Source: Nocardiopsis endophytica (GTDB lineage: Bacteria > Actinomycetota > Actinomycetes > Streptosporangiales > Streptosporangiaceae). Taken from it: a stretch of DNA of 56,933 bases. Numbering within the stretch: the stretch's first letter is position 1; each line of letters begins with the position of its first letter. The notes below the pieces were generated by a model, which had not been told where the DNA came from, did no database searches, and saw nothing but the letters and a program-made list of their open reading frames with translations. This document shows positions 39,671-47,460 of the stretch, in pieces. The DNA lies in assembly GCF_027706725.1 (NCBI RefSeq), contig NZ_JAQFWQ010000012.1, forward strand, positions 1-56,933, written 5' to 3'. A program made the translations under genes and the position numbers.

Positions 39671-40465
39671 TCACCCCAGCGGCGCCATGAACGACCACAG
39701 GCCGCCCTCCGGGTCGCGGGCGGAGTACTCGCGGTACCCGTAGGGCTGGTCCACCGGCGGGTACACGATCTCCGCGCCCTCCGCGACCGCGCGGCGGTGG
39801 TGCTCGTCGACCGACTCCACCATCACCGCCGTGGTCGCCGTGGCGGCCCCCAGGGTCCGGGGGGACTCCAACCCGTACTCCGGGGCCTCGCGGTGCAGCC
39901 AGATCACGCCGTCGCCCGCGTCCACCTCCCCGTGCACGCACCTGCCCTCGTCGTCGTGGGCCAGCGGCCCCGCGCCCAGGCCGAACACCCGGACCAGGTG
40001 GCCGTGGACCGCCTCGATGTCGTCGTACACCAGGATCGACACCCGGCGCCGCACCGCGCTGTCCAGCATGGTCATCTCCTCCATCGCCTCGAAGAACTCC
40101 ACCGCCGTGGGCACGTCGGCGCGGTCGAGCGTGGCCGCCATCGCCGACAGCCGGTCCCGCAGCCGGTGCGCGGCGGCCAGCCGCCCGTCCAGGGAGGACA
40201 GGTGGCCGCGGACCGCCCCCGGCAGGTCCCAGCCGGGGTCGTCCAGCGCCCGCCCGATCTCCCCGAGCGACAGCCCCGCGCCGCGCATCAGCAGGATGCG
40301 GTAGAGCCGCCGCACCTCCCCCTCGCCGTACACCCGGTGCCCGCCACCGGTCCGCCGGGTGGGCCGCAGCAGCCCGATCCGGTCGTAGTAGCGCAGCGTC
40401 CGGATCGTGAGCCCGGACGCCCGGGCCAGTTCGCCGACCTTGTAGACGGCCTCGCCGGGAGCCAT
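39671..40465 (-). CDS. MerR regulator fused to a VOC/glyoxalase-like domain
   Basis: A 264-aa fusion. Residues 1-75 are a MerR winged helix (YKVGELARASGLTIRTLRYY, GGHRVYGEGEVRRLYRILLM), about 85-140 a dimerisation helix, and about 142-264 a VOC module (RVSILVYDDIEAVHGHLVRV, DGVIWLHREAPEYG, VMVESVDEHHRRAVAEGAEI, PYGYREYSARDPEGGLWSF). The VOC part probably senses a small hydrophobic or electrophilic ligand, as in other single-component regulators with ligand domains. It is divergent from pruA and has a classical MerR promoter at 40472-40502. It has no ribosome site and is probably leaderless. Confidence 0.88.
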   Translation of the reverse strand: MAPGEAVYKVGELARASGLTIRTLRYYDRIGLLRPTRRTGGGHRVYGEGEVRRLYRILLMRGAGLSLGEIGRALDDPGWDLPGAVRGHLSSLDGRLAAAHRLRDRLSAMAATLDRADVPTAVEFFEAMEEMTMLDSAVRRRVSILVYDDIEAVHGHLVRVFGLGAGPLAHDDEGRCVHGEVDAGDGVIWLHREAPEYGLESPRTLGAATATTAVMVESVDEHHRRAVAEGAEIVYPPVDQPYGYREYSARDPEGGLWSFMAPLG

Positions 40466-40471
40466 GGACCG

Positions 40472-40502
40472 AGCGTAGAACGTGACGCCGCGTCACCTTC
40501 AA
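40472..40502 (-). promoter_or_regulatory. Autoregulated MerR-type promoter with 19-bp spacer
   Basis: On the minus strand TTGAAG, then 19 bp, then TACGCT. The spacer contains the palindrome GTGACGC-G-GCGTCAC (40482-40496). The -10 ends 6 nt before the ATG at 40465, so the message is probably leaderless. The long spacer with a central palindrome is the hallmark of MerR control. Confidence 0.8.
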
Positions 40503-40609
40503 GCCGCGTTTCCGCAGGTCGGGATCTGATGGCGATGGTCGGCCGCCGGGGCGTGACCCGCGCCGCGGAGCAGGGTATGCCAGTCGGCAGACCCGTCCTG
40601 GAGGCGACG

Positions 40610-42238
40610 ATGGATGCCGTGACCCGCGTGCCCGAGCCCGTCAACGAGCCGAACCTGACCCACGCCCCGGGAACGCCCGAGCGCGCCCTGCTGGAGGCCG
40701 AGATCGTGCGGCTGAGCGGCGGCGAGGCCGAGCTCGACCAGACCATCGGGGGAGAGCGCCGCATGGGCGCCGGTCCCACCCTCCCCGCCGTCGTGCCGCA
40801 CCGGCACTCCCATGTCCTGGGCCGCATGCCCGAGGCCACCGACGACGACGTGCGCGCCGCGATCGGCGCCGCCCGGGAGGCGGCGCCCGGCTGGCGGGCC
40901 ATGTCGATCGACGACCGCGCCGCCGTGCTGCTGCGCGCCGCCGACCTGCTGGCGGGGCCGTGGCGGGCCACGGTCAACGCCGCCACCATGCTCGGCCAGT
41001 CCAAGTCGGTGCAGCAGGCCGAGATCGACGCCGCCTGCGAGCTGATCGACTTCTGGCGGTTCAACGTGCACTTCGCCCGCCGCCTGTACGCCGAGCAGCC
41101 GCTGTCGCCGCGCGGCGTGTGGAACCGCCAGGAGCTGCGCCCGCTGGAGGGCTTCGTGCTGGCGATCACCCCGTTCAACTTCACCGCGATCGCCGGGAAC
41201 CTGCCCACCGCGCCGGCGCTGATGGGCAACACCGTGGTGTGGAAGCCGTCGCCGACGCAGACGACGGCCGCGTGGTGGCTGATGCGGCTGCTGGAGGAGG
41301 CGGGGATGCCGCCCGGCGTGATCAACATGGTCACCGGCAACGGCGAGGCGGTGTCCCGGGTGGCGCTGTCCCAGCCCGACCTGGCGGGGATCCACTTCAC
41401 CGGGTCCACCCGCACCTTCAAGCACCTGTGGCGCACCGCCGGGGAGAACATCGACCGCTACCACTCCTACCCGCGCATCGTGGGGGAGACGGGCGGCAAG
41501 GACTTCATCGTCGCCCACTCCTCGGCCGACACCGACGTGCTGCGCACCGCCATGATCCGCGGGGCGTTCGAGTACCAGGGGCAGAAGTGCTCGGCGGCCT
41601 CGCGCGCCTACGTGCCGCGCAGCGTGTGGGCGCGGCTCCGGGACGGCCTGCTGTCCGAGACCGAGGCGCTGACCATGGGCGATGTCACCGGCGACCTGTC
41701 CACGTTCATGGGGGCGGTGATCGACGACCGGGCGTTCGCCAAGAACGCCGAGGCGCTGCGCCGCGCCAAGGCCACCGACGCGATCACGATCCTGACCGGG
41801 GGCGGCGCCGACGACTCGGAGGGGTACTTCGTCCAGCCCACGGTGCTGGAGTGCGACGACCCCGAGGACGAGGTGTTCCGCACCGAGTACTTCGGGCCGA
41901 TCCTGGCGGTGCACGTCTACGACGACGACCGGTACGGGCAGGTGCTCGCCCAGATGGCCGACGTGGCGCCGTACGCGCTGACCGGCGCGGTGATCGCCCG
42001 CGACCGGGCGGCCGTGGAGCAGGCGGACGCGGCGCTGCGCTTCTCGGCCGGGAACTTCTACATCAACGACAAGCCGACCGGGTCGATCGTCGGCCAGCAG
42101 CCCTTCGGCGGGGCGCGGGCCTCCGGCACCAACGACAAGGCCGGGTCCATCTTCAACCTGGTCCGCTGGGCGAGCCCCAGGGCGGTGAAGGAGTCCTTCG
42201 TCCCGCCGACGGATTGGCGCTACCCGCACATGGGGTGA
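40610..42238 (+). CDS. pruA: 1-pyrroline-5-carboxylate dehydrogenase
   Basis: A 542-aa aldehyde dehydrogenase-superfamily enzyme oxidising glutamate semialdehyde (P5C) to glutamate in proline catabolism. Family features are LAITPFNFTAIAGNLPTAPA, the NAD region FTGSTRTFKHLW, catalytic Glu in IVGETGGKDFIVAHSSAD, catalytic Cys in FEYQGQKCSAASRAYVP, and FYINDKPTGSIVGQQPFGG. Length fits the eukaryote-like single-domain PruA. ATG 40610 follows GGAGG. Its last 36 coding bases plus two are duplicated exactly at 47103-47140. No putA (proline dehydrogenase) gene is adjacent. Confidence 0.95.
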   Translation: MDAVTRVPEPVNEPNLTHAPGTPERALLEAEIVRLSGGEAELDQTIGGERRMGAGPTLPAVVPHRHSHVLGRMPEATDDDVRAAIGAAREAAPGWRAMSIDDRAAVLLRAADLLAGPWRATVNAATMLGQSKSVQQAEIDAACELIDFWRFNVHFARRLYAEQPLSPRGVWNRQELRPLEGFVLAITPFNFTAIAGNLPTAPALMGNTVVWKPSPTQTTAAWWLMRLLEEAGMPPGVINMVTGNGEAVSRVALSQPDLAGIHFTGSTRTFKHLWRTAGENIDRYHSYPRIVGETGGKDFIVAHSSADTDVLRTAMIRGAFEYQGQKCSAASRAYVPRSVWARLRDGLLSETEALTMGDVTGDLSTFMGAVIDDRAFAKNAEALRRAKATDAITILTGGGADDSEGYFVQPTVLECDDPEDEVFRTEYFGPILAVHVYDDDRYGQVLAQMADVAPYALTGAVIARDRAAVEQADAALRFSAGNFYINDKPTGSIVGQQPFGGARASGTNDKAGSIFNLVRWASPRAVKESFVPPTDWRYPHMG

Positions 42239-42240
42239 GG
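42203..42240 (+). repeat. 38-bp direct repeat, left copy (pruA 3' end)
   Basis: Identical over 38 bases to 47103-47140, exactly 4,900 bp apart. It includes the last 36 bases of pruA with its TGA stop. With one mismatch and one gap the similarity extends about 7 bases further upstream. It brackets the kinase/FHA cassette like an attL/attR pair. Confidence 0.95.
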
Positions 42241-42249
42241 CGGGGTGCG

Positions 42250-42272
42250 CCTTTTCCGATTCACGGAAGGGG
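42250..42272 (+). terminator. Terminator after pruA
   Basis: CCTTTTCCG (42250-42258) pairs with CGGAAGGGG (42264-42272) using two G-T wobbles around a 5-nt loop. A GGCGGGG/CCCCGCC outer stem surrounds it. Confidence 0.6.
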
Positions 42273-42458
42273 CGGCCCCGCCGCGTTTCCGATTCCGGTT
42301 TCCATTTTCGTCACTCTGGAGTGTCCGCCGGTGACGAAGGGCGTCGGGCGCCGCGGACCGGTGGCCGGATGCTGCCCGCGGTATAGGGAATTCGGGGCTC
42401 GTTGTGCCACAATTCGTCGCGGCGTTCGGCGGGGCGAAAGTGGGACGGAGGAAGGAAG

Positions 42459-44051
42459 GTGGGGGTTCCAGGGGAGGTGCCCCCGCAGATCGGGCCCTAT
42501 CGCATTCTGGAACGGCTCGGGGCCGGGGGTATGGGCTCGGTCTACATCGGCCGGAGCGACGAGGGCCACTTCGTGGCGATCAAGACGATCCAGGCCGAGC
42601 ACTCCGGAAAGCCGGAATACCTGCGGCGGTTCGAGCGGGAGGTCGCCACCGTCAAGCGGCTGGACGCCCCGGGGACGCTCCCGGTCGTCGACTCCGGGAC
42701 CTTGGGCGGGCGCCCGTGGTACGCCTCCCGGTTCCTGCCCGGGCCTTCGCTGGAGGGGGCGGTCAAGCAGGTGGGCCGGTTCCCCCTCCCCGCGCTCTGG
42801 CGGCTGGCCGCCGATCTCGCCGAGACCCTGGGCCACGTGCACCGGCAGGGGTTCGTCCACCGCGACATCAAGCCCGCCAACGTGGTCCTGTCCATGAACG
42901 GGCCGCAGCTGATCGACTTCGGGATCGTGCACGCCGTCGAGGCCACCACGCTCACCGCGACGGGCGCCCGCATCGGGACCCCCGCCTACATGTCCCCCGA
43001 GCAGCTCGAAGGGGGGCGGGTCGGCGGGGCCAGCGACATCTACAGCCTCGGGCTGGTCCTCGCCTACGCCGCCACGGGGGCCCCGCCTCCGGCGCGCAGC
43101 GAGCCCCGCCTGGAGGGGGTGGACGAGCCGTTCGCGGGCGTGATCCGGCGCTGCCTGGCCCACGACCCGTCCGACCGGCCGAGCGCGGACGACCTGCACG
43201 CCTGGACGCGCGGCCAGGACGCCACACCGACCGACGACTGGCTGCCGAAGGCGATCCAGGAGTCCATCGGGGAGATCAGCCGGCGGTATCTGAACCTGCG
43301 GGAGGAAGGCGGCCCAGGGACCCATCCCCCCGACGGGCGGCGGCCGTTCCGCGGGCAGGGGCGGTTCGGTCCGGGCGCGCAGCGGCCCCCGGGCGCGTGG
43401 ACGCACACGCAGTACCGCGAGTGGACGCACGCGCAGTACCGCGAGTGGACGCACGCGCAGTACCGCGCGGGGACACAGGTGCGGCCGGACGGGTGGGACG
43501 CCGGGCCTCCGCCGCCCCCTCCGCCCGGCCCAGCTGCCCGCCCCGGTGCGGGTCCGGGCGCGGGCGGTCCCCGGTCGTCGCCGCCCCGTCGCCCGGCCTC
43601 GGACAAGGGGGTGGTGGGCAACCCCCTCTGGGGGGCCGTACTGACGGTCATCCCGATCTTCGCCATGGTGTTCGGCATCATCGAGGTGACGACCGGCCCA
43701 TTGGCGGGAGAACCACAGTTCTCCGAACAGCTGTGGCTGGTCAAGACGACATTGGGCGTGTACGTGGGACTGCTCGTCCTCGCAGGGGCGCTGCAGGCCG
43801 TCAAGAGCCTTTTCCCCTCGCCCACGCCGTTCCTGGCGCGGTTGTGGCACACCGGTCTGCTCGTGCACTGGGCGGTGTTCGGGCTGTTCGTCGGCGGGGG
43901 CTGGTTTCTCGACCAGTACACGGATGCGTACTTCCAGTTCGGCCCGTACGCGTCGCTGTGCCTGGTCCTGGCGATCCCGGCCTCCTTCTACCTGGTGCCC
44001 GCGGCCGTCGTCCGCTTCCTGCGATTCCGTAGAGAGGAGGCGCGGCGGTGA
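42459..44051 (+). CDS. Ser/Thr protein kinase with C-terminal membrane helices (kinase 1)
   Basis: A 530-aa Hanks-type kinase. Residues 12-255: glycine loop RLGAGGMGSVY, Lys42 in VAIK, HRDIKPAN (Asp136), DFG at 153-155, and a Thr-rich activation loop before GTPAYMSPEQ. A linker holds three tandem WTHAQYRE-type octapeptides (residues 314-337) and a Pro/Gly-rich stretch, then four hydrophobic helices (about 390-520). This differs from PknB, which has PASTA domains. GTG 42459 was chosen because GGAGGAAGGA precedes it; TTG 42402 is possible. Its stop overlaps kinase 2 (GTGA). Probable substrates are the partner kinase or the FHA-containing protein downstream. Confidence 0.9.
   Translation: MGVPGEVPPQIGPYRILERLGAGGMGSVYIGRSDEGHFVAIKTIQAEHSGKPEYLRRFEREVATVKRLDAPGTLPVVDSGTLGGRPWYASRFLPGPSLEGAVKQVGRFPLPALWRLAADLAETLGHVHRQGFVHRDIKPANVVLSMNGPQLIDFGIVHAVEATTLTATGARIGTPAYMSPEQLEGGRVGGASDIYSLGLVLAYAATGAPPPARSEPRLEGVDEPFAGVIRRCLAHDPSDRPSADDLHAWTRGQDATPTDDWLPKAIQESIGEISRRYLNLREEGGPGTHPPDGRRPFRGQGRFGPGAQRPPGAWTHTQYREWTHAQYREWTHAQYRAGTQVRPDGWDAGPPPPPPPGPAARPGAGPGAGGPRSSPPRRPASDKGVVGNPLWGAVLTVIPIFAMVFGIIEVTTGPLAGEPQFSEQLWLVKTTLGVYVGLLVLAGALQAVKSLFPSPTPFLARLWHTGLLVHWAVFGLFVGGGWFLDQYTDAYFQFGPYASLCLVLAIPASFYLVPAAVVRFLRFRREEARR
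43398..43469 (+). repeat. Three 24-bp in-frame repeats in kinase 1
   Basis: Units at 43398-43421, 43422-43445 and 43446-43469, differing at one or two bases, each encode WTHxQYRx. The repeat lies in the linker between the kinase domain and membrane helices and could vary in copy number by slippage. Confidence 0.9.
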
Positions 44052-45853
44052 AGCCGCTGAGCCCCGGCGATCCCCGTGAGATCGGCGGCTACCGCCTCAA
44101 GGGGCGGCTCGGTGCGGGCGGGATGGGCGAGGTCTTCCTGGCCGTCGACCGCTGGGGGAACCGGGTCGCCCTGAAGGCCGCTCACGAGCGCCTGGTCGAG
44201 CACCCGGCGGCCCTGGCGCGCTTCCGCCGCGAGGTGGAGACCGTCGGCCGGGTGCGGGGCCGGGGCACGGTGCCCCTCGTCGCGGCCGATGTCGACGCCG
44301 AACGGCCCTGGTACGCCACCGACTTCGTCCTCGGCCCCTCCCTCGGCCACGCCGTCGAGGACGGCGCACCGATGCCCGAGGGGACCGTGTGGCGCCTGGC
44401 GCGCGGGCTGGCGGCCACGCTGCAGGACATGCACGGGGAGGGGCTGTACCACCGCGACCTCAAACCCTCCAACGTCCTGCTCTCCGCCCAGGGGCCGATG
44501 CTCATCGACTTCGGCATCGTGCACGCGGACGGGCGGACGGCCATCACCGACCTGGGGCGCCACCCCGGGACACCGGGGTTCGCCTCACCGGAGCAGACCG
44601 CCGGACACCGGCTGACCGGCGCCAGCGACATCTACAGCCTCGGCCTGGTGCTCGCCTTCGCGGCCACGGGGACGATGCCGACCAGGGGCGGGGTGTTCCC
44701 GGGCTTGGACGGCGTCCCGGAGAGGCTTCGCCCCTTGGTGGAGGAGTGCCTCGAAGCCGAACCCGATCGGCGCCCCTCCGCCGCCCGCGTACTGGCGGTG
44801 GCGGAGGAGCATGACCGTGCGGGGCGGCACTGGCTCCCTGAGCACGTCGTCACGTCCATCGCCAATATGGGGGAGCAGATGCTCGCCCTGGGCACCGAGA
44901 CCGCGCGCGGGCGTGTCGCCACGGACCCCGGTGGTCCGGGCCCCGCACCCACTGGCACCGGTTCCGGAACCGGGGGACCGCCCGGGGGTTTCGACCCGGG
45001 GGCGTCGACGGCTCCGACCGGAGGCGGCTCCGGTTCCATGCCTTCAGGCGGCGGGGGCACCTCGGCGCCCTACGGCGGGACGACGGATCCCGGGTCCGGA
45101 CCCTGGGGAGGCGCCGGCTCCGCCACCTCAAACCCTCACGGGGCCACGACAGGTCCCGGTCACGCGTCCCATGCCTCCGACGCCTTCTCCGCGTCCAGCG
45201 CTTCCTCTGCCTCCGATCCGTGGTCCGGGACCACAGGCGGCTGGGACCCCTGGGATGTCATGGACTCCTCCTTCGGCGGTCAGGGGTGGGAGGGGCCGTC
45301 GGCGCCCACCGGCTCCGCGCCGCCGGGGCCGGGCACCGGGCGGCGCGTCGAGGTCGCCCCCTGGGTCCGGTCCTGGCTGATCGGCCGCCCCCTCTTCGGC
45401 CTGCTGTGGCTGCCGTTGACGATCGTCACCGACCTGCTCATGCTCGTCCTGTCCGGGAGCGCCGCCGAGTCCGCCCTCGGCCCGTCGTTCGGCGACGCGC
45501 CGTCCGTCGGGAACACGGCGGTCAACCTGGTCGTCGCTCTGGCCCTCGCACCGGCCGCGGTGGTCCTGCACCGGCACAGGCGGCTGCTGGAACAGAAGAG
45601 CGTCCGGGCCGTCCACGACTGGGCCGTGGCCGTGTGCGTGTACTGGTTCCTGGTCGTCGCCTGCGCGGCCTTGACGGCCATCGGCTACGTCAACCGCCAG
45701 CACCTGTACGCCTTCGACGAAGGGAACGTGTGGGCGATGGCCGTGACGGCCGTGGGGCCGCTGACGTTCTTCGCCGCGCTCCCCCTGCTCGCCGTCGGCC
45801 CGATGGCCGTCATGCGCTTCGTGCGTACCCGCTCCGAACCCGCCGCCTGGTGA
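44048..45853 (+). CDS. Ser/Thr protein kinase with C-terminal membrane helices (kinase 2)
   Basis: A 601-aa kinase similar in layout to its neighbour. Glycine loop RLGAGGMGEVF, Lys43 in VALK, HRDLKPSN (Asp137), DFG at 154-156, then GTPGFASPEQ; kinase domain about 13-260. A long Gly/Ser/Pro/Thr-rich linker (about 300-430) with many potential phosphosites leads to about four membrane helices (about 445-590). GTG 44048 follows GAGGAGG and overlaps the kinase 1 stop. The activation loop (VHADGRTAITDLGRHPGTPG) is shorter in Thr than in kinase 1. The pair is likely membrane-tethered and acts with the FHA protein 16 bp downstream. Confidence 0.9.
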   Translation: MKPLSPGDPREIGGYRLKGRLGAGGMGEVFLAVDRWGNRVALKAAHERLVEHPAALARFRREVETVGRVRGRGTVPLVAADVDAERPWYATDFVLGPSLGHAVEDGAPMPEGTVWRLARGLAATLQDMHGEGLYHRDLKPSNVLLSAQGPMLIDFGIVHADGRTAITDLGRHPGTPGFASPEQTAGHRLTGASDIYSLGLVLAFAATGTMPTRGGVFPGLDGVPERLRPLVEECLEAEPDRRPSAARVLAVAEEHDRAGRHWLPEHVVTSIANMGEQMLALGTETARGRVATDPGGPGPAPTGTGSGTGGPPGGFDPGASTAPTGGGSGSMPSGGGGTSAPYGGTTDPGSGPWGGAGSATSNPHGATTGPGHASHASDAFSASSASSASDPWSGTTGGWDPWDVMDSSFGGQGWEGPSAPTGSAPPGPGTGRRVEVAPWVRSWLIGRPLFGLLWLPLTIVTDLLMLVLSGSAAESALGPSFGDAPSVGNTAVNLVVALALAPAAVVLHRHRRLLEQKSVRAVHDWAVAVCVYWFLVVACAALTAIGYVNRQHLYAFDEGNVWAMAVTAVGPLTFFAALPLLAVGPMAVMRFVRTRSEPAAW

Positions 45854-45869
45854 CCGAGGAAGCCCCCGT

Positions 45870-47018
45870 ATGAACGTCGAGAGACACCTCTCCCGCTCCG
45901 CGCAGACCGCCGACGCCCTCGTCGACCTGTCGAACGTCGTACGCCAGCAGAACATCGGGCCGCCGGGGGAGCGCTGCCTCAAACGGCTGGAGCTGGTCAT
46001 CGAGGCCCTGGCGGGGCTCATCGGCGACCGGGGCGCCACCGTCTACTGCGTGGCCGACGAGAGCCTGGCGCGTGCGGCCCACGAGTTCCCCGACGGCGGG
46101 GACGTCAAGCGGCTGCGGTCGTGGATCGGCCAAGGGCTGGTCGAGGAGCTGCCGGACGCCGACGAGCGGCTGCTCGATCTCGCGGAGATGACGGCCGTGC
46201 CGGTCATCACGCGGGACGGCTTCGCCGGGCACCGGATCAGCCACCCCTTCATCCAGGGCAACACCGAGCAGTTCCTGCGCCCGGTCCCCGCACCCGGCCG
46301 CACCGTCGCGCTGGAGGCGCGCGACATGGGGGTCAAGACCCCCGAGGAGATCTCCCGCAAGGGCGAGGAGGACGACCTCAAGCCGCTCGGACTGCTGCAG
46401 GGGTCGCACCGCAAGCCCCGGACGGACATCGTGGGCCGGCACTGGCGGTGCCCGGAGCACCGGTGCTCGCTCTACGACCGGCGCAAGGGCAGCTCGGTCA
46501 TGCTGCCCCGGCTGCGCAGGGGAAGGCCCATCTGCCAGCTGCACCGCGTCGAACTTCGGGACGACGGTCCCCGGACCGGGATCGCCCAGCTCAAGCTGCT
46601 GGTCGACGGTGAGTGCGTGGAGCGCTTCACCTTGGACGTCGACACGTCCGTGGTCGTGGGACGGCTGCCCGGCGACGGGGGGATCGCCCTGCACTCGCTG
46701 GTCCCCGAGCGGCTGCTGCCGAAGATGAGCCGCAAGCACCTGGAGGCGACGGTCGACAAGGACACGCTGCGGCTGCGCAACCTCGGGCGGCACGGGTCGC
46801 GCATCTGGCGCCCGGAGCCGCGGCCGGAGGGGACGTGGAAGCCGCTGAGCGGGACGAAGGGGACGGCCATGCGTCCGCAGGACCTCGTGGAGATCGTCCC
46901 GGGCGTGCATCTGGGCCGCAGCGGCCGACGCTTCCCCGCGGAGATCTCCGAGGCCTGGAAGCGGCAGGGCGGCCGCGACGCCCCACCTGAGGCCGGCGGC
47001 GAGACCCAGCTGGACTAG
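45870..47018 (+). CDS. PIN/NYN-like RNase domain - Cys/His cluster - FHA domain protein
   Basis: A 382-aa soluble protein with three parts. Residues 12-138 resemble Zc3h12a-type PIN/NYN RNases: DALVDLSNV (Asp19, Asn22), TVYCVADESL (Asp63), LPDADERLLDLAE (Asp98, Asp103) and VPVITRDGF (Asp116), in the right order for the acidic site. A zinc-ribbon-like set follows: Cys194, His197, Cys199, Cys222, His225. Residues about 240-355 form an FHA domain (VVVGRLPGDG, MSRKHLEATV, LRNLGRHGS) that binds phosphothreonine. Directly after two kinases, it is the likely phospho-reader and effector. ATG 45870 follows GAGGAAG. Nuclease activity is inferred from motif layout only. Confidence 0.8.
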   Translation: MNVERHLSRSAQTADALVDLSNVVRQQNIGPPGERCLKRLELVIEALAGLIGDRGATVYCVADESLARAAHEFPDGGDVKRLRSWIGQGLVEELPDADERLLDLAEMTAVPVITRDGFAGHRISHPFIQGNTEQFLRPVPAPGRTVALEARDMGVKTPEEISRKGEEDDLKPLGLLQGSHRKPRTDIVGRHWRCPEHRCSLYDRRKGSSVMLPRLRRGRPICQLHRVELRDDGPRTGIAQLKLLVDGECVERFTLDVDTSVVVGRLPGDGGIALHSLVPERLLPKMSRKHLEATVDKDTLRLRNLGRHGSRIWRPEPRPEGTWKPLSGTKGTAMRPQDLVEIVPGVHLGRSGRRFPAEISEAWKRQGGRDAPPEAGGETQLD

Positions 47019-47045
47019 GAGGGCCCGAGGCGGGCGAGCGCGAAC

Positions 47046-47062
47046 GGGGGCGGGTCGCCCCC
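47046..47062 (+). terminator. Short hairpin after the FHA gene
   Basis: GGGGGCG (47046-47052) pairs with CGCCCCC (47056-47062), loop GGT, 28 bp after the stop codon. Confidence 0.5.
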
Positions 47063-47102
47063 CGACGCCCGCCGCAGCGACCATCGAACAGGCCGATTCC
47101 GT

Positions 47103-47140
47103 CCGCCGACGGATTGGCGCTACCCGCACATGGGGTGAGG
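47103..47140 (+). repeat. 38-bp direct repeat, right copy (detached pruA 3' end)
   Basis: An exact second copy of the pruA end at 42203-42240, with no gene attached. Just before it, 47085-47097 (CGAACAGGCCGAT) matches 13 bases of the other gene-end repeat seen at 49609 and 51764. Confidence 0.95.
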
Positions 47141-47228
47141 GCGTTCCCCGCCGCTCGCCGCCGTGGTGGTCGGGGCGGCCTGAGCTCTCCGCCCACGGTG
47201 TGGCCGTGTGCGTTGCCGTTGGTGGGTG

Positions 47229-47291
47229 TGAGTGGTCTGTGGTCGGTGTTGCATCCCCACCGCTCGCCGCGGGGGTGGTCGAAGCCGCCCG
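47229..47291. repeat. Dispersed intergenic repeat, copy A
   Basis: Contains GTGGTCGGTGTTGCATCCCC and about 60 bases similar to 49641-49706. The part CCGCTCGCCG..GTGGTCG also resembles 47150-47181. The surrounding 47019-47460 has no supported gene; besides the repeats it holds the DinB promoter-like TAGTGT at 47435-47440. Confidence 0.7.
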
Positions 47292-47460
47292 GGCCCTCCC
47301 ACCCCCGGGCGTGCGGCGTCCGCTTCGGCCCGCCGCCGTCCCGGCCATGGAGACCACCGGGCCACGCCTCAAGCCTCGCCGTCGCCGCCGGAGGGCGTCC
47401 CGAGAATTCAGGTGCCTCCTCCCGGCAGCTCCAGTAGTGTGCGGCGACGTGGCATCGGGA

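Noticed and set aside
43398-43469. Short regularly spaced repeats that might be a CRISPR array
   Set aside because: The units are contiguous, 24 bp, in frame and without spacers; they encode a protein repeat.
42241-47102. Integrase, transposase or excisionase inside the repeat-bracketed cassette
   Set aside because: All three genes are accounted for by two kinases and the FHA protein, and the remaining gaps are too short for a recombinase gene. The segment is therefore not claimed as an autonomous mobile element.
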